Source: Cubamyces lactineus
Lineage: Eukaryota > Basidiomycota > Agaricomycetes > Polyporales > Polyporaceae
Length of the DNA: 64,000 nucleotides
Direction of reading: 5' to 3'
Assembly (NCBI GenBank): GCA_022376465.1
Contig: JACDTU010000013.1
Span: forward strand, 244,501 to 308,500
The notes under the pieces were generated by a model, which was not told the DNA's origin, did no database searches, and worked only from the letters and a program-made list of their open reading frames with translations. Each line of letters starts with the position of its first letter. Positions within the stretch are counted from its first letter, which is position 1. Shown here piece after piece: positions 1 to 9,879 of the stretch. Both the position numbers and the translations under genes were made by a program.

Positions 1-1570
1 CAATCTCCCGATGATCGTATGTCCTCGGGAGGGCCTCGGGAGGGCCTCCGGGGGGGCTCCCGCAGATTTGACTTACCCTCGCGATCAGATCAGACCCTCG
101 ACATCCTCGAAAGGCCTCTCGAGGCCTCACGATGCTCGTGAGAAATTTCCGACAGGTGGCGGCACAAGAGGGGAGTACAGAACTCTGGCCTCAGGCCTCA
201 GGAGTGGACGTGTCACGGAGTTCGTTCTGTGCCACAAGATGGTGGAGTATGTACCACACACGCACGATAGCACGCTTCACATTGTTTGCCGGAGAGCTGC
301 ACGGAGATCGTTTGGGCGCTGAGGTGCAGGTAATGTCTAGGACGTTCTGAGAGCGAAGTACGCATGAGGTGCTCGAGACCCACCGAAGAGAGCGAGCAGC
401 GATGTCGCACGTTCGTGAACTCCACAGCGACGCAGGCGGTCGCCGCAAGCACAGTGCCCTGTATGGCGCTGCCGTGCAAGTAGTGAGGCACGTCGCATAG
501 CGTGTAGGTGGCTGGCTGATGTCCTATCGCAGTGGCGACCTTCATACGGGCCCGACATGAGAGGTCGAGAGCTCAATGACGAACGATCGTCTTTGAGGAT
601 GCTTATGGCCTGACCTGGGCTTCTGTTTCGTGAGATGATGGGCATACAATGGGAGAATGTCCGGAGAAGCTCGTGTAGGAGATGGCCGTCCTCCCCCACA
701 ATCTTATCCGCATACTGAATGCGAGAGATAGCGGGGGATCAACAGATGATGGAGACGCACCTGCCTCGCAGCAACCTCCCAGGTACGACCCACGAGCAGG
801 CAGAGATTGCAGGAGTGATCCATATCCATTTCGCGACGATCCCAAGAACGTTCGCTCACGCTCAGCGACGGAATGGCTGCGGCCACTCGTCCCGTGTTGC
901 GACCGCTCGTGCACGAGGCAAAGTGGGTTTCTCACTGGATTGCTGTGAGTTTGTGAGCATCGCCTGCTGGACGTACAGATGACGCGCAGAGCACTAGAAC
1001 CACCTGCACGGGCTGTGGCGGGTTCGCACGGAATGATATGAATTATGCGTGCGAGGAAGAGCGGCATGCTCACTGGAGCTGAGCCGCAGGTGGCGAGAAG
1101 TACATGATTTGCGCTGCGAACATGAGCGGTTTGCGGCTAAGGCATCGGATGGCTCGTTGTGAAGCACAAGACCAGGTCTGAAGGCGCTGTGGGCAGTCTC
1201 TAGTTTGTTTTGAATGGCGTGATTGGGGAGCAGGACGGATCTGCACCTTTCACAAAATCCAGACCTGTTCACTAGGTGCGTCGTCCTTGAGATCGTCATG
1301 TGGTTGGAAGTCACACGAGACCACTCGCATACACTGTTAGGGTTACGGTTTTCGTACCACGTTTGTACGTAAAGAGGCTCCTTTGGTCGGGGTCCAGGTT
1401 AGTCGAAAGGCTTTTGAAGTTGTTGGAGACGGTTTGTAAACGCCACAGGAGAAGAGAACAACGAAAATTTTACTACAGCCTCCTCATCAGCTGTTTGGGT
1501 CGGGCTAGGAACCCGATGCCGAAGAATATACGAGGTTGTACTTTAGACATTGCGGATTTGCAGGAGAAGA
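1..1570. other. No recognisable gene
   Basis: Open frames on both strands are short, arginine/serine-rich and have no recognisable motif or consistent splice structure. A transposon relic or non-coding RNA cannot be excluded, but nothing here can be named. Confidence 0.5.
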
Positions 1571-1574
1571 TTGC

Positions 1575-2420
1575 CTACAGCTCGGTCTCTGGAAACATCA
1601 GAGATTGGTGCCGTGCGTGACGGAGAACCGCCCGCCGTCGCGTATGCCACAACGCTAAGTTAGAGAGACGCGGAACGTACGATTCGGCCGTGGCAGCTGT
1701 ACAGCCCAAACGCAAACGCGGGAGGCACACATCCGTCAGTACATTCGGCAACGCTGCCAAAAGTGGTCTTGCACAGGCACGTACAGATACAGAATCCTGT
1801 GAGGGTCGAGAACGCACCGCAGTTAGCGCTGGAACGGACGGATGTTTGAATGCATATGTCCAAACCCAGACGATCGAGCGGATTGTTGCACGGCGCTGGC
1901 AAGGCTCATCTTTGAGCCACGTGATCCAGGTGGGTGCATCCGAGAGGTAAGAGTCGCCTTCCCATGTGTCGATCTTCACCGTGAGGCGACGCATAGGCCG
2001 CAGAGGCTCGAGGTGTAGGTAGAGTTCGTAGGTCGGTGGGTTGTGGAAAACAGGCTCATCTTTGCCCTGGCATATATACCCCTGTGAGTGAAGCCTTGAT
2101 GAGTTGAATACTAAGCTATTGCGTACCTTGATCTCGAATAACCACATTTCAACCCACACGTTGTAGAACTTGTCGCTGTGCATGACTTCGTCGAGGCCGA
2201 GGGTCTGACGCTTGTCGAGGGCGGCAACGAAGGCCTCCGCGGGTGTTGTAGGCTGGTGTGGTGGCTTCGGAGGCCCACGCATATCTCGGGGGCGCAGGGG
2301 AACGTTATTCCGCCATGGGCTCTTGGCTTGGTGCTTGTACGTAGCGTGTCGGGCGGGGATGAGCGAACGGCGGCATTGTGATCGATGTGGAGAGATGGAA
2401 ATAGAGGTGGGGACGCACAA
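1575..2420 (-). CDS. Hypothetical protein, multi-exon, boundaries uncertain
   Basis: I do not recognise this protein. The minus-strand frame contains a protein-like stretch at about 1930-2310 with many aromatic and acidic residues, including FYNVWVEMW, TYELYLHLEP and DTWEGDSYLSD. An in-frame 45-nt segment at 2082-2126 begins GTACGC and ends CACAG, so it is probably a phase-0 intron; removing it joins LFEIK directly to GYICQG. The C-terminal half of the open frame (below about 1930) is rich in Arg, Ala and Cys and may not be coding. The start is unresolved: the first ATG at 2420 precedes a low-complexity stretch, and a start near 2300 (MRGPPKPP) is equally possible. Neither neighbour suggests a function. 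Confidence 0.35.
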   Translation of the reverse strand: MCVPTSISISPHRSQCRRSLIPARHATYKHQAKSPWRNNVPLRPRDMRGPPKPPHQPTTPAEAFVAALDKRQTLGLDEVMHSDKFYNVWVEMWLFEIKVRNSLVFNSSRLHSQGYICQGKDEPVFHNPPTYELYLHLEPLRPMRRLTVKIDTWEGDSYLSDAPTWITWLKDEPCQRRATIRSIVWVWTYAFKHPSVPALTAVRSRPSQDSVSVRACARPLLAALPNVLTDVCLPRLRLGCTAATAESYVPRLSNLALWHTRRRAVLRHARHQSLMFPETEL

Positions 2421-2970
2421 TAGCAGATAGACATCTTATAAGTCAGTAGCAGGGTACATAGACAGTGCACCGTCCGCGCAGGATGCCACGCGCTGACGGG
2501 TCGTGGCCACGCGTGACAAGGTGTCGACATGTGCCGCAAGCGCGTACGACTCTCTCTCTCATGCGCCACTTAATTGCGGCTGGTCGGCCGTTGCAGAGTA
2601 TGGCCTCACTGATTCGACGGTGGCAAAGAAAATCCAATGGTGCTGAGGATTTCCGCAAGGAGGTCGGAAGCACAGAACTTAGAACGCGAGAAATTGCTCG
2701 ACCGGAGACACGACCGAAGTGGACGGATTCCGGGACCCCTGACAGTGGCATGGAACGTCCTGCCCCCCTTAATAATCAGCTCGATGCCTAGGATGCGTCG
2801 CGTTGTTTTATAATTCAAATTGAAGCTGCACGGCATCGGAACGTCGCAAGTAGATAAAGGCCAATCGTCGTAAGGTATGGAATGTCAGTGGAGTGAGATG
2901 TCGATTGAAATATACTACAAATGTTCATTAGTCACGCAGGCCGAGTACGGATGTCGCAATGCCGACTTAC

Positions 2971-3445
2971 CGTCCACTCGTGCTCTTTGACACCCTGGTA
3001 TATCCAACGGTAATCCTCACCGTTCGAAGCAGTGAACTTCCTCGACAAGGAGCTGACAGCCACTGTGTCAGGCCATAGGAAACAGAGCTACTTATGAACC
3101 TTCAGAGACATACCCAGCAAACATCGATGTTTTACGCAGGTACTGGCTCATTGGCATCGAGGTCGCCAAGCTACTAGGGAAGGGGATGGTCCTGAGCGCC
3201 CCGTTCGCGCCGAGTTCCATGATCGCCGAGGGCTCTCGTAGCGCGGGGCGTGATTGTCTCCGGCTGGAGGACCGTCGGCCGGTGTCGTATACCACCAGCG
3301 TGCTCTCAGTATAGTCGCCTTCGCGTATCGTCGGAGGCGAGCGGGAGACGTGCAGGAATAGGCGGTCGTAGATCTCGTCGAAGTCGGAGCCTGCGTAGTG
3401 ACCGGTGCGGTCCTCAAGGAGGTATGGTAGTGACCGGTTGAGCAT
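2971..3445 (-). CDS. DUF6593-like protein, 5' part, 3' exons unresolved
   Basis: Two exons can be joined. Exon 1 (3445 to 3114) ends ...YLRKTSMFAG, a GTATGT donor follows, and an acceptor ending GTCAG restarts the frame at 3052 with SLSRKFTASNGEDYRWIY, up to EHEWT at 2971 before a GTAAGT donor. The order of these pieces (an acidic FDEIYDRL segment, TLVVYD, a PMSxYLRKTS segment, then KFTASxGxxYRW and HEWT) resembles what I recall of DUF6593, a family expanded in basidiomycetes with no established function. Downstream exons could not be placed: every acceptor tried after 2970 soon meets a stop, so the gene may be truncated. An alternative upstream ATG exists at 3526. Confidence 0.45.
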
Positions 3446-4314
3446 GAGGGATGGTATGTGGGATGGTTGACGGCGGACCAGGTGTGAGCAAAGGTGGAGG
3501 AAGGTGCGGAGGGCAAAGGGTCGCATCGAGTGCGTCCCGAGGGTCTTTTATCAACAGGAGGGCACTGACGCCCTCGTCGAGGGACGGTACGTCCGAGGAC
3601 CCTCTGGGACAGAAGTCTCTGCGCATCATCGTGTCAGCTTCGAAGGAGACTGCGCTGACCATTTCACACCCTTGCGGCCCACTGGGCTGCATCAGCAATC
3701 TGTCCAGCCCACTTGGGCCCTTACGGCCGCTTGAGATCACTTGCTAAGACATCTCAAGCATGTTCCAGGATCACTTGACCAGAAGGTCCCTTTTCTGGGC
3801 CAAGTGATGCAAAGTACGAATCAAGGCAGCGCAAGATAGCTGATCAAGTGTATTCAAGTAAATACAGGTATATGTCTACGCAACTAGCAACCGGCGCGCT
3901 ACCAAGTTTTTGCCGAACCTAATCAAGACATTACGGATCGTCTCTCATTTCGATTCAAGAGAACATCAGGACTTCAGCTATTGTCAGGCCAAATAAGTAC
4001 GGCCAAGTGCTTCAGTGTCGGCAAGTAGTTAAGTGGGTTGGACGGGTTGCTGATGTGAATAGACGAGGGAAGAGAAGCGGCGCTTCTCCTGCCATGGGTG
4101 CTAGTGCCGGAACAGGAACGGCGCACACGCTCGTGTCCCATGCTCGGTTTGGGCCTCTCTGGCCAGGACGGGTGCCGAGACTCCCGGTCTCAGTCGATAG
4201 AGGCCGCGTTTTGGCTACGCTGCCGCACTCTGGCAACCTGCCAAAGCAAATAGGGTAAGTGCGATGCAACAGCAACACTCAAAGATAAGGACTGTACGAT
4301 AACATACTGTTCAA
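3446..4314. other. Intergenic, no gene recognised
   Basis: Short overlapping frames on both strands have no motif. The right edge abuts the outer end of LTR A. Confidence 0.4.
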
Positions 4315-4645
4315 TGTTGGCACTGGGGCAGCAGCATCGTCTAGCAGCTCTCCACTCGCCCGACCAGAAGACGGACCATGCGTGAAGAAGCGAGGGATTG
4401 ATATGGCTTCGTCGGGTAAACGCCGGGGCGTCTAGCAGGACAGGAAAAATACCAACTCGAAGCTGGGGATACCAGCTTCGAGTTCGGGCTCTTATAGTAT
4501 TTCTGAGTACGGTACATGTGGTAGCTACGTGTGTTGTAAATGGGATGTGTGCATAGTCTTCGTGTAGGGGCAATGCTCACGTCGAGAGACGCGAGCGTGA
4601 GGGGATCCTGCTTGAGAACGCGAGGCGCGCGTCGTGCTCGTAACA
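4315..4645 (-). repeat. 3' LTR of Ty3/gypsy element A
   Basis: Read on the minus strand the segment starts TGTTACGAGCACGACG immediately after a G-rich polypurine tract (minus-strand TGAGGGGGGGGTAA at about 4646-4659) and ends ...GTGCCAACA, giving the TG...CA ends of a retroviral-type LTR. The tract lies about 100 nt past the integrase stop codon, which is where a 3' LTR is expected. The outer boundary at 4315 is inferred from the TGTTGG terminus only, because no second copy of this LTR is in the window. An A/T-rich AATACTATAAGAG stretch could be its TATA box. Confidence 0.6.
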
Positions 4646-4753
4646 TTACCCCCCCCCTCAGCCTTCGCGTCCTCGCGAATCTACCTCCGGGTCGGGTCGC
4701 GGTGTCGGCGCGGGAATGCGGATGAAGGGCATCCTCGGCGCGTCGGGGAAGCG

Positions 4754-6422
4754 TCAATGGAAACGCGCGATGAGGTCGGTCAGCTCTGGCGCGCGGGGTT
4801 CCCAGGTAGACTCAGCTCGCGCCCGGTTCTTCCACTTCACGTAGTACAGTATAGTTCCGGACGCGAGTTTCGAATCAAGAATCTCTTCAGGTTCCATGGT
4901 AGGCGCGACGAGGTTGGGTATCGGCAGATCCTGTACCTGATTCGTAAAGCTAGGCGCGTGGGCCGGGGTGAGCAGAATCTCGTTGAATACGGGATGGATT
5001 CGCCACCACTTCATCGGGAGGTCGAGGCGATACGCGCTCAAGCCCACTTTCTCGATGATGCGAAACGGCCCGTAGCGTCGATCCTCGAACTTTTTGGTAG
5101 GTCGCTCGGTCCGGATGTTGTAAGCCTCTAGATACACCCAGTCTCCTGCTTGATAGGCACGTGCGCTACCCCTCCTCCGATCGTACTGGCGTTTCATTGC
5201 CTCTTGGGCGATGCTGATGGCTGCTGAGGCCTCCTCCTGAATGTCCTTCATTCGCTCGACGAACTGCGCAACGGACTCGGTTTTCACCGGTCCAGGTAGT
5301 TCTACTCTGGTATAGGGATGTCGCCCGTGTGTCATGTAGAACGGCGAGAACCCAGTCGCTGCGTGTTCCCGTATGCGGTACGAGTAAGCTGCCAGGGGAA
5401 GCCAGGAGACCCAGTCCGATTGCCGGTAGTTCACGAAGATCCGTAGGTAGTTCTCAATCTCTTGGTTGAGGCGCTCCGTTTGGCCGTCCGTCTGCGGGTG
5501 ATAGCCGGTGCTCAGATTACGTTCTATGCCGAGCTTGCGGTAGAGGTCGGCGGTGAGCTGCGCTTCGAACTGTTGACCTCGGTCCGACGTGATACGTCTA
5601 GGTAGGCCATGCATAGCGACTACATGTCGTACTAGTAGATTTGCGTAGCCTTCTGCGGTCAGGCTCTTGGTGCACGGTATCGGGACGTAGTCCTCAGATC
5701 CACGGAGATGTTTTCCCAGTTCCACGCGGCTATCGGGTTCGGATGGAGCGGTGCCGCTCTGGGCCGGTGGTCTATTTTGACGCGCTGGCAAATTGCGCAT
5801 CCCTTTACGTATGCCTGTACGTCTCTGCGGATGGAGGGCCACCAATATGAGCGTTGAATGAGCTCCTGCGTTTTTGCTCGCCCGGGGTGTCCTGCTGCTA
5901 TTGAGTCGTGGTGTGAAGCAATGACGCGCCCTCGAAGGTCCTTGTCTGGTGGCACTACCACTCTCCCCCCCCTCCAGATCAGGCCGTCCTCGGCCTTCCG
6001 GTACTCCGGATCCCTCGTTGCTAGGCGGTTCCGTACCGAGTTCTCCATCAGGTCCCCTGCCCTTCTGATCCCTTCCATCAGCCGTTCTGTGCCCTCTACC
6101 ACTGCCCTGAACCATTCCTCCTTGAGCACCACCACTTCTTCATCCTCCGCTTCTCCAGCCTCATGATCCATTCTGCGGGATAGTGCATCCGCTTTTCCCA
6201 TAGTAGTTCCGGGGCGATGGATAAGAACAAAGTCGTAGTTCTGTAGTTCGACGACCCACCGAGCCTGTCGAGGGTTTAGGCGTTGTGGCTGACAGAAGTA
6301 GGTTAGGTTCTTGTGGTCGGAGTGGATCTCGAACGTGTGTTTGGCTCCGATCAAGAAATGACGCCATTCGTCTAACGACGTCAGTACGGCCAGGAGCTCC
6401 CGATCCCAGATCTGATAGTTCC
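4754..6422 (-). pseudogene. Ty3/gypsy A pol fragment: RNase H end, integrase, chromodomain
   Basis: Reading leftward, the fragment opens at NYQIWDREL (end of RNase H, just inside 6422). It continues through the HSDHKNLTYF and QARWVVELQ segments, then the integrase HHCC finger (HHDSIAAGH...CAICQRVK), SVDL, TSDRGQQF and DGQTERLNQ with the D, D and E of the catalytic triad, and ends with a chromodomain-like tail (EEILDSKL...YYVKWKN...STWEP). Two overlapping frames (6354-5659 and 6115-4754) must be joined. At the joint the central integrase strand usually reading VVVDRF is missing, so a small deletion plus frameshift has inactivated it. Gag, protease and reverse transcriptase are absent because a C-family element entered at 6423. 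Confidence 0.85.
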
Positions 6423-6858
6423 TGTTACGACGAGCCTAGATCGGTCACAGCAAGCGACGTCCTAGGGATCGGACCAGAGGTCTCCAGTAGTTCGAGTCGA
6501 GTAGAGGTTCAGAGGAATAGGCAATGGATAACCAGGTCGAGCTGAGGATCCCGAGTGGATCCTCTGGTCTTAAATACAGGAAAGGAAGCGTAGACACGTC
6601 AGCGCCACGTAGGCGCCACGTACCGTGAGAGTCCAGTATAACTACGTAGAGTCAGGGCTGGGAATACAGGTGATGTGGCGATGACGTGGCGAAACGGGAT
6701 AGGCTAGGAATACAACAACCGTGGAACCGGTGGGAACGAGGATGACGTGGCATGGGAAAGGATGACATGGCACGGGAAAAGATGACGTGGCATAGTGGGA
6801 GCGCAAGGAGGAGGGAAAAAGGAAACTTCGTGACCGTGACACCGTGAGCGTCGTAACA
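6423..6858 (-). repeat. C-family LTR, copy 1 (3' LTR of C1)
   Basis: On the minus strand it runs TGTTACGACGCTCACGG...GGCTCGTCGTAACA and is nearly the same sequence as 15230-15688 and 37053-37467. A polypurine tract GAAGGGGGTAA directly precedes it on the minus strand, identifying it as a 3' LTR. Just beyond 6423 the sequence is element A's RNase H codons, so C1 inserted into A. It contains several copies of TGACGTGGC and a TTAAATACAGG segment near 6570. Confidence 0.9.
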
Positions 6859-6907
6859 TTACCCCCTTCGTATGCTTCTACGCTGTTCCATCAGCGGAAT
6901 ATCCAGT

Positions 6908-7426
6908 TCAACTCATGAACCGCTCGTCCATGTCTTCTGGGCGCAGAGGACACTCCCACGGGTGATGGCCAGGGGCGGTGGCGCGACACCAGACACATCG
7001 CCAGTCTCGGCACCGCAGGTACTCGTGGTCGGGCGACCCACAGACTAGGCAGCTGCGGCCAATAGGGTGGAGGGACGGCGGAGACTCAGGTCGGGCCGGC
7101 GAAGCGTCCATTGGGGCGGGCGAGGTGTCTCTTCGAGCTCTTACGTTACGCTCGTCGGGGGATGGATCACGGGGCCGACGGCTTCCTGCAGAGACTCTAG
7201 TGTGGAACAAAGGCAGGTAGGTCCCTTGGCGTCGGGCTTCGCCGGGCACTCTTCTTGCCGCAGCTGGAAGTTCTCCGGGAGGCAGGGCCGCGTCGTTGAT
7301 GACCGAGGTCAGTGGTGCCATCCTTGCACGGAATGCAGGGAGTTCGAATGTTTGTATGAGGAAGTTCCTCCACGTGCGCGTGGTCCGGGCGAGCCGTCGA
7401 GTGGTGTTCAAAGAGTGTCTTGCCAA
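6908..7426 (-). CDS. C1 terminal zinc-knuckle ORF (5' truncated)
   Basis: This 172-codon frame lies just upstream of the polypurine tract of C1 and is closely similar to 36590-37003. Near its C-terminus are two zinc-knuckle-like motifs, CLVCGSPDHEYLRC (C-X2-C-X4-H-X4-C) and CVWCRATAPGHHPWEC, preceded by a Pro/Arg/Ser-rich segment with DASPARPESPP. Such knuckles bind nucleic acid in Gag proteins. It may be a 3' accessory ORF of family C or the Gag end of a non-autonomous derivative sharing its LTR. The 5' end is cut by element B's LTR at 7429, so the first ATG is probably not the native start. Confidence 0.6.
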   Translation of the reverse strand: MARHSLNTTRRLARTTRTWRNFLIQTFELPAFRARMAPLTSVINDAALPPGELPAAARRVPGEARRQGTYLPLFHTRVSAGSRRPRDPSPDERNVRARRDTSPAPMDASPARPESPPSLHPIGRSCLVCGSPDHEYLRCRDWRCVWCRATAPGHHPWECPLRPEDMDERFMS

Positions 7427-7428
7427 CC

Positions 7429-8140
7429 TGTTAGGACCGTGCCGTCCGGGGGTACAACTCCGGTGGTCGGGACTTGGACGGAGTTCGGGGTCGGAGTACG
7501 ACCGGAGGTCGGACTAGCACTGGGGTGAGGACTTTCGCGAAACTATTAGTAACGCACGGGTTCCGACTCGATGTCCTCTATTTACGGACTACGGAGTACG
7601 GACTTGACGGGACGAAGGTCGGACTTGGGGACGGGGTTGGGTCGAAGGGGTTGGTAGCAAGGGAACGAAGGTTGGTCGGACTAGAGAGTCGGGGTTGAGT
7701 GTCGGAGTACGGACTAGAAGTCCAGTAAGACGAGTGTACAAGGTTAACGAGTATAACGAGATTTCCGAACTGAGTAGCTACTACATTCCGGGGCAGTATT
7801 TATACTAAATCAGAAACCTGGTAGAAACAAAACAGATGTACGTGATAGGAAAGAGGAGAACGAAAGTACGAAGTAATCTGCCAAGAGTAAGATAACGCAG
7901 ATAGCTGTAAGCAAAAGCCTCATGTAGGTAGCGCCATGAGGGGTTATCTGAGACATGTAAGTCATGGGGTCGGGGGAAGTCCGAAGTACGGAGTACGAAG
8001 TGCGGAGTACGGAGAACGGAGTCGGGGGTACGGGGTACGGACGAGCGGAGTACGGAGGAACGGAGTACGCAACGCGGAGTAAGGAGCGGAGTACGGGGGT
8101 TCGGGGATCGGACTTCGGGGTTACAGCACGGAGCGTAACA
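7429..8140 (-). repeat. 3' LTR of element B
   Basis: A 712-bp LTR with ends TGTTAGGACC...GAGCGTAACA on the plus strand. Its first 135 bp (7429-7563) recur, with no difference that I can see, at 15095-15229. About 7975-8115 is dense in short imperfect repeats of CGGAGTACGG. Confidence 0.85.
7975..8115. repeat. Degenerate CGGAGTACGG micro-repeat in LTR B
   Basis: The words CGGAGTACGG, CGAAGTACGG and CGGGGTACGG recur many times in about 140 bp with irregular spacing. The same word family is scattered throughout element B, coding and non-coding. Confidence 0.7.
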
Positions 8141-8277
8141 GTGCCTCCCCCCTAGGCCCGAACCCTTGAGGGCCTATAGTGAAGGGAAATGGAAGTCTGT
8201 CCAAAAAAGGTAATCCGATAAGTCCAGGGAACGGAGATCAAGAATCGGGGCAGGGTCAGAATTGATGAAGAAAGGTG

Positions 8278-8284
8278 TATATAA
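8278..8284 (+). promoter_or_regulatory. TATA box of the antisense accessory gene
   Basis: TATATAA lies 64 nt upstream of the plus-strand ATG at 8348 and is followed by a pyrimidine-rich CTCGCTCTCTG start-site context. This is the spacing expected for a pol II promoter reading opposite to the retrotransposon. Confidence 0.55.
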
Positions 8285-8347
8285 GACGGGGGTGAGACTT
8301 AGCCAGTTCTTCCTCGCTCTCTGTCCCCTACCACCACCAGCAACACC

Positions 8348-9774
8348 ATGTCCAGCACCCTCGACAACATCCAGGCCTTGGAGGCCCACCTTGCGTAGCT
8401 CCGGATGAAGGCAGCGGCGGAGGAGGCCGCGGCAGCGGAGGCGTAAGTACCGGAGTTGGCGGAGTTCGGGGTACGGAGTTCGGGCTAACCGGTGGTTTAC
8501 AGGGCGCGAAGGGCGGAGGAGGAGAGAAAGCGGGAGGAGGAGCGAGCGCGGGAGGAGAAGGAGCGTGCGGAGTACGAGGCCGCGCAGAAGGCAGCGGCGT
8601 TGATTCGCCAGGCTGCCCTTGCGAAGGCCGGGACTTCCGCGCGGGGGAGCAAGCGTCCCGCGGAGGACGACGAGCCGGAGTCGGAGGAGGAGGAGGACGA
8701 CGCGGAGTTGTTGGTCCCGCGGTAAGTCCGTCCGGGGTACGGAGTACGGGGTTCGGACTAACGGAGTTCCACAGGACGAAGTGCGACCGGTGCGCTGCGA
8801 AGCAGATCGCGTGCCGGTTCCGCGCGGGGAAGCGGACGTCGAGCTGCGTCCAATGTCAAAAGGCCCGGTCGCGCGCGTGCGTCGGGGCTCGCGGACTACC
8901 CGCGGACATCCAGGCCCGGATCGCGCGCAAGGAGGAGGCCCCGAGCCCACAGCGCAAGAAGGTCAAGTCCGCCGCCATCGTCGTCGACGACGACGGGTTC
9001 GAGACCCCCGCGCCCACCGGAGTTCGGAGTTCGGAGAAGGTGCGGGCGGACAAGGGCAAGGGGAAAGAGAAGGAGAAGGAGAAGACGGCGGAGAAGACGG
9101 CGGAGAGGCCGCTGCAGCCAGGTGAGGTCCGATGGACATTCGTAGCACCGCCCGGAGTTAACCCACCAGCGCACACGGTCGTAGCCCGGGGCCCGAGCCT
9201 TGCGGGCTCGTCGACGGGCCCCCGGATGTCCGCGAGCTCCGGACTTCCGGAGGTTGGGAAGTCCGACCTCCGGTGGTCCGACGACCCGGAGAAGCTCTCC
9301 GACCGGGAGCTCCTCGAGCACCTGCTCGTCGCGGTGCAGCGCAACCGGCGCACCGCGGGGCGGGTCATCGACCTGCTGGTCGACGAGGAGGAGCAGTGGG
9401 AGGAGATGATGCGGGAGGAGGTCCGGGGTCTTGGCGACGCCATCGCCAAGATCGTGCGGAAGGAGTTGAAGGCCGTCATCGGCGAGGCCGTCCGCGAGGC
9501 GGTGAAGTCCGAACTCGCGACGGAGTTCGGTACTATGCTGCGGGAGATCCTGGAGATCACCTCGCAGGATAAGGAGGACGCGATCGCGGACGCGCTGGAG
9601 CGGGCGGGTGTGGCTGGGTCGGACTGGGAGGAGGAGGAGAGTGGGACGGGGTTGGCGGACAAGTCCGCGCGGGGCAAGTCCGGTGAGGAGGAGGAGGAGG
9701 AGGAGGAGCAGGGCGAGGGTGCGAAGGAGGGGAAAGGTCCGGAGGGACCTGCGGACATGGACATGGCGGAGTAG
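8348..9774 (+). CDS. Antisense spliced accessory gene of retrotransposon B, Cys-cluster coiled-coil protein
   Basis: Three plus-strand exons, 8348-8442, 8503-8721 and 8775-9774, are joined by GTAAGT...CAG introns; both introns carry a CTAAC branch-point word. Together they give 438 codons in one frame. Codon 17 is TAG (8396-8398), so this copy needs readthrough or starts at the ATG at 8405. Order of parts: an Ala/Glu-rich start, a Glu/Lys/Arg coiled coil (EEERKREEERAREEK), an acidic linker, a cluster starting CDRCAAKQIAC and ending CVQCQKARSRAC that recalls fungal Zn-binding cysteine clusters, a basic KKVK, a KGKGKEKEKEK stretch, a helical core (LSDRELLEHLLVAVQRN...), and a poly-Glu C-terminus. 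I recognise no named family. A nucleic-acid or chromatin-binding role is a guess. Confidence 0.7.
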
Positions 9775-9879
9775 TGCGGTAGTACGGACTTCGGACTTCG
9801 GACATCATAGGTAGAATTTTGTAGTCCGAGTGCGGGGTTGAATGGAAAAATGGGGGTGAGAAAAACACCGGTGTGACCC

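Noticed and set aside
8174..9764. Minus-strand frames of 258 and 302 codons
   Set aside because: Shadows of the GC-rich plus-strand accessory gene: Ser/Arg/Leu-rich with no motif, while the plus strand has splice sites and structured composition.
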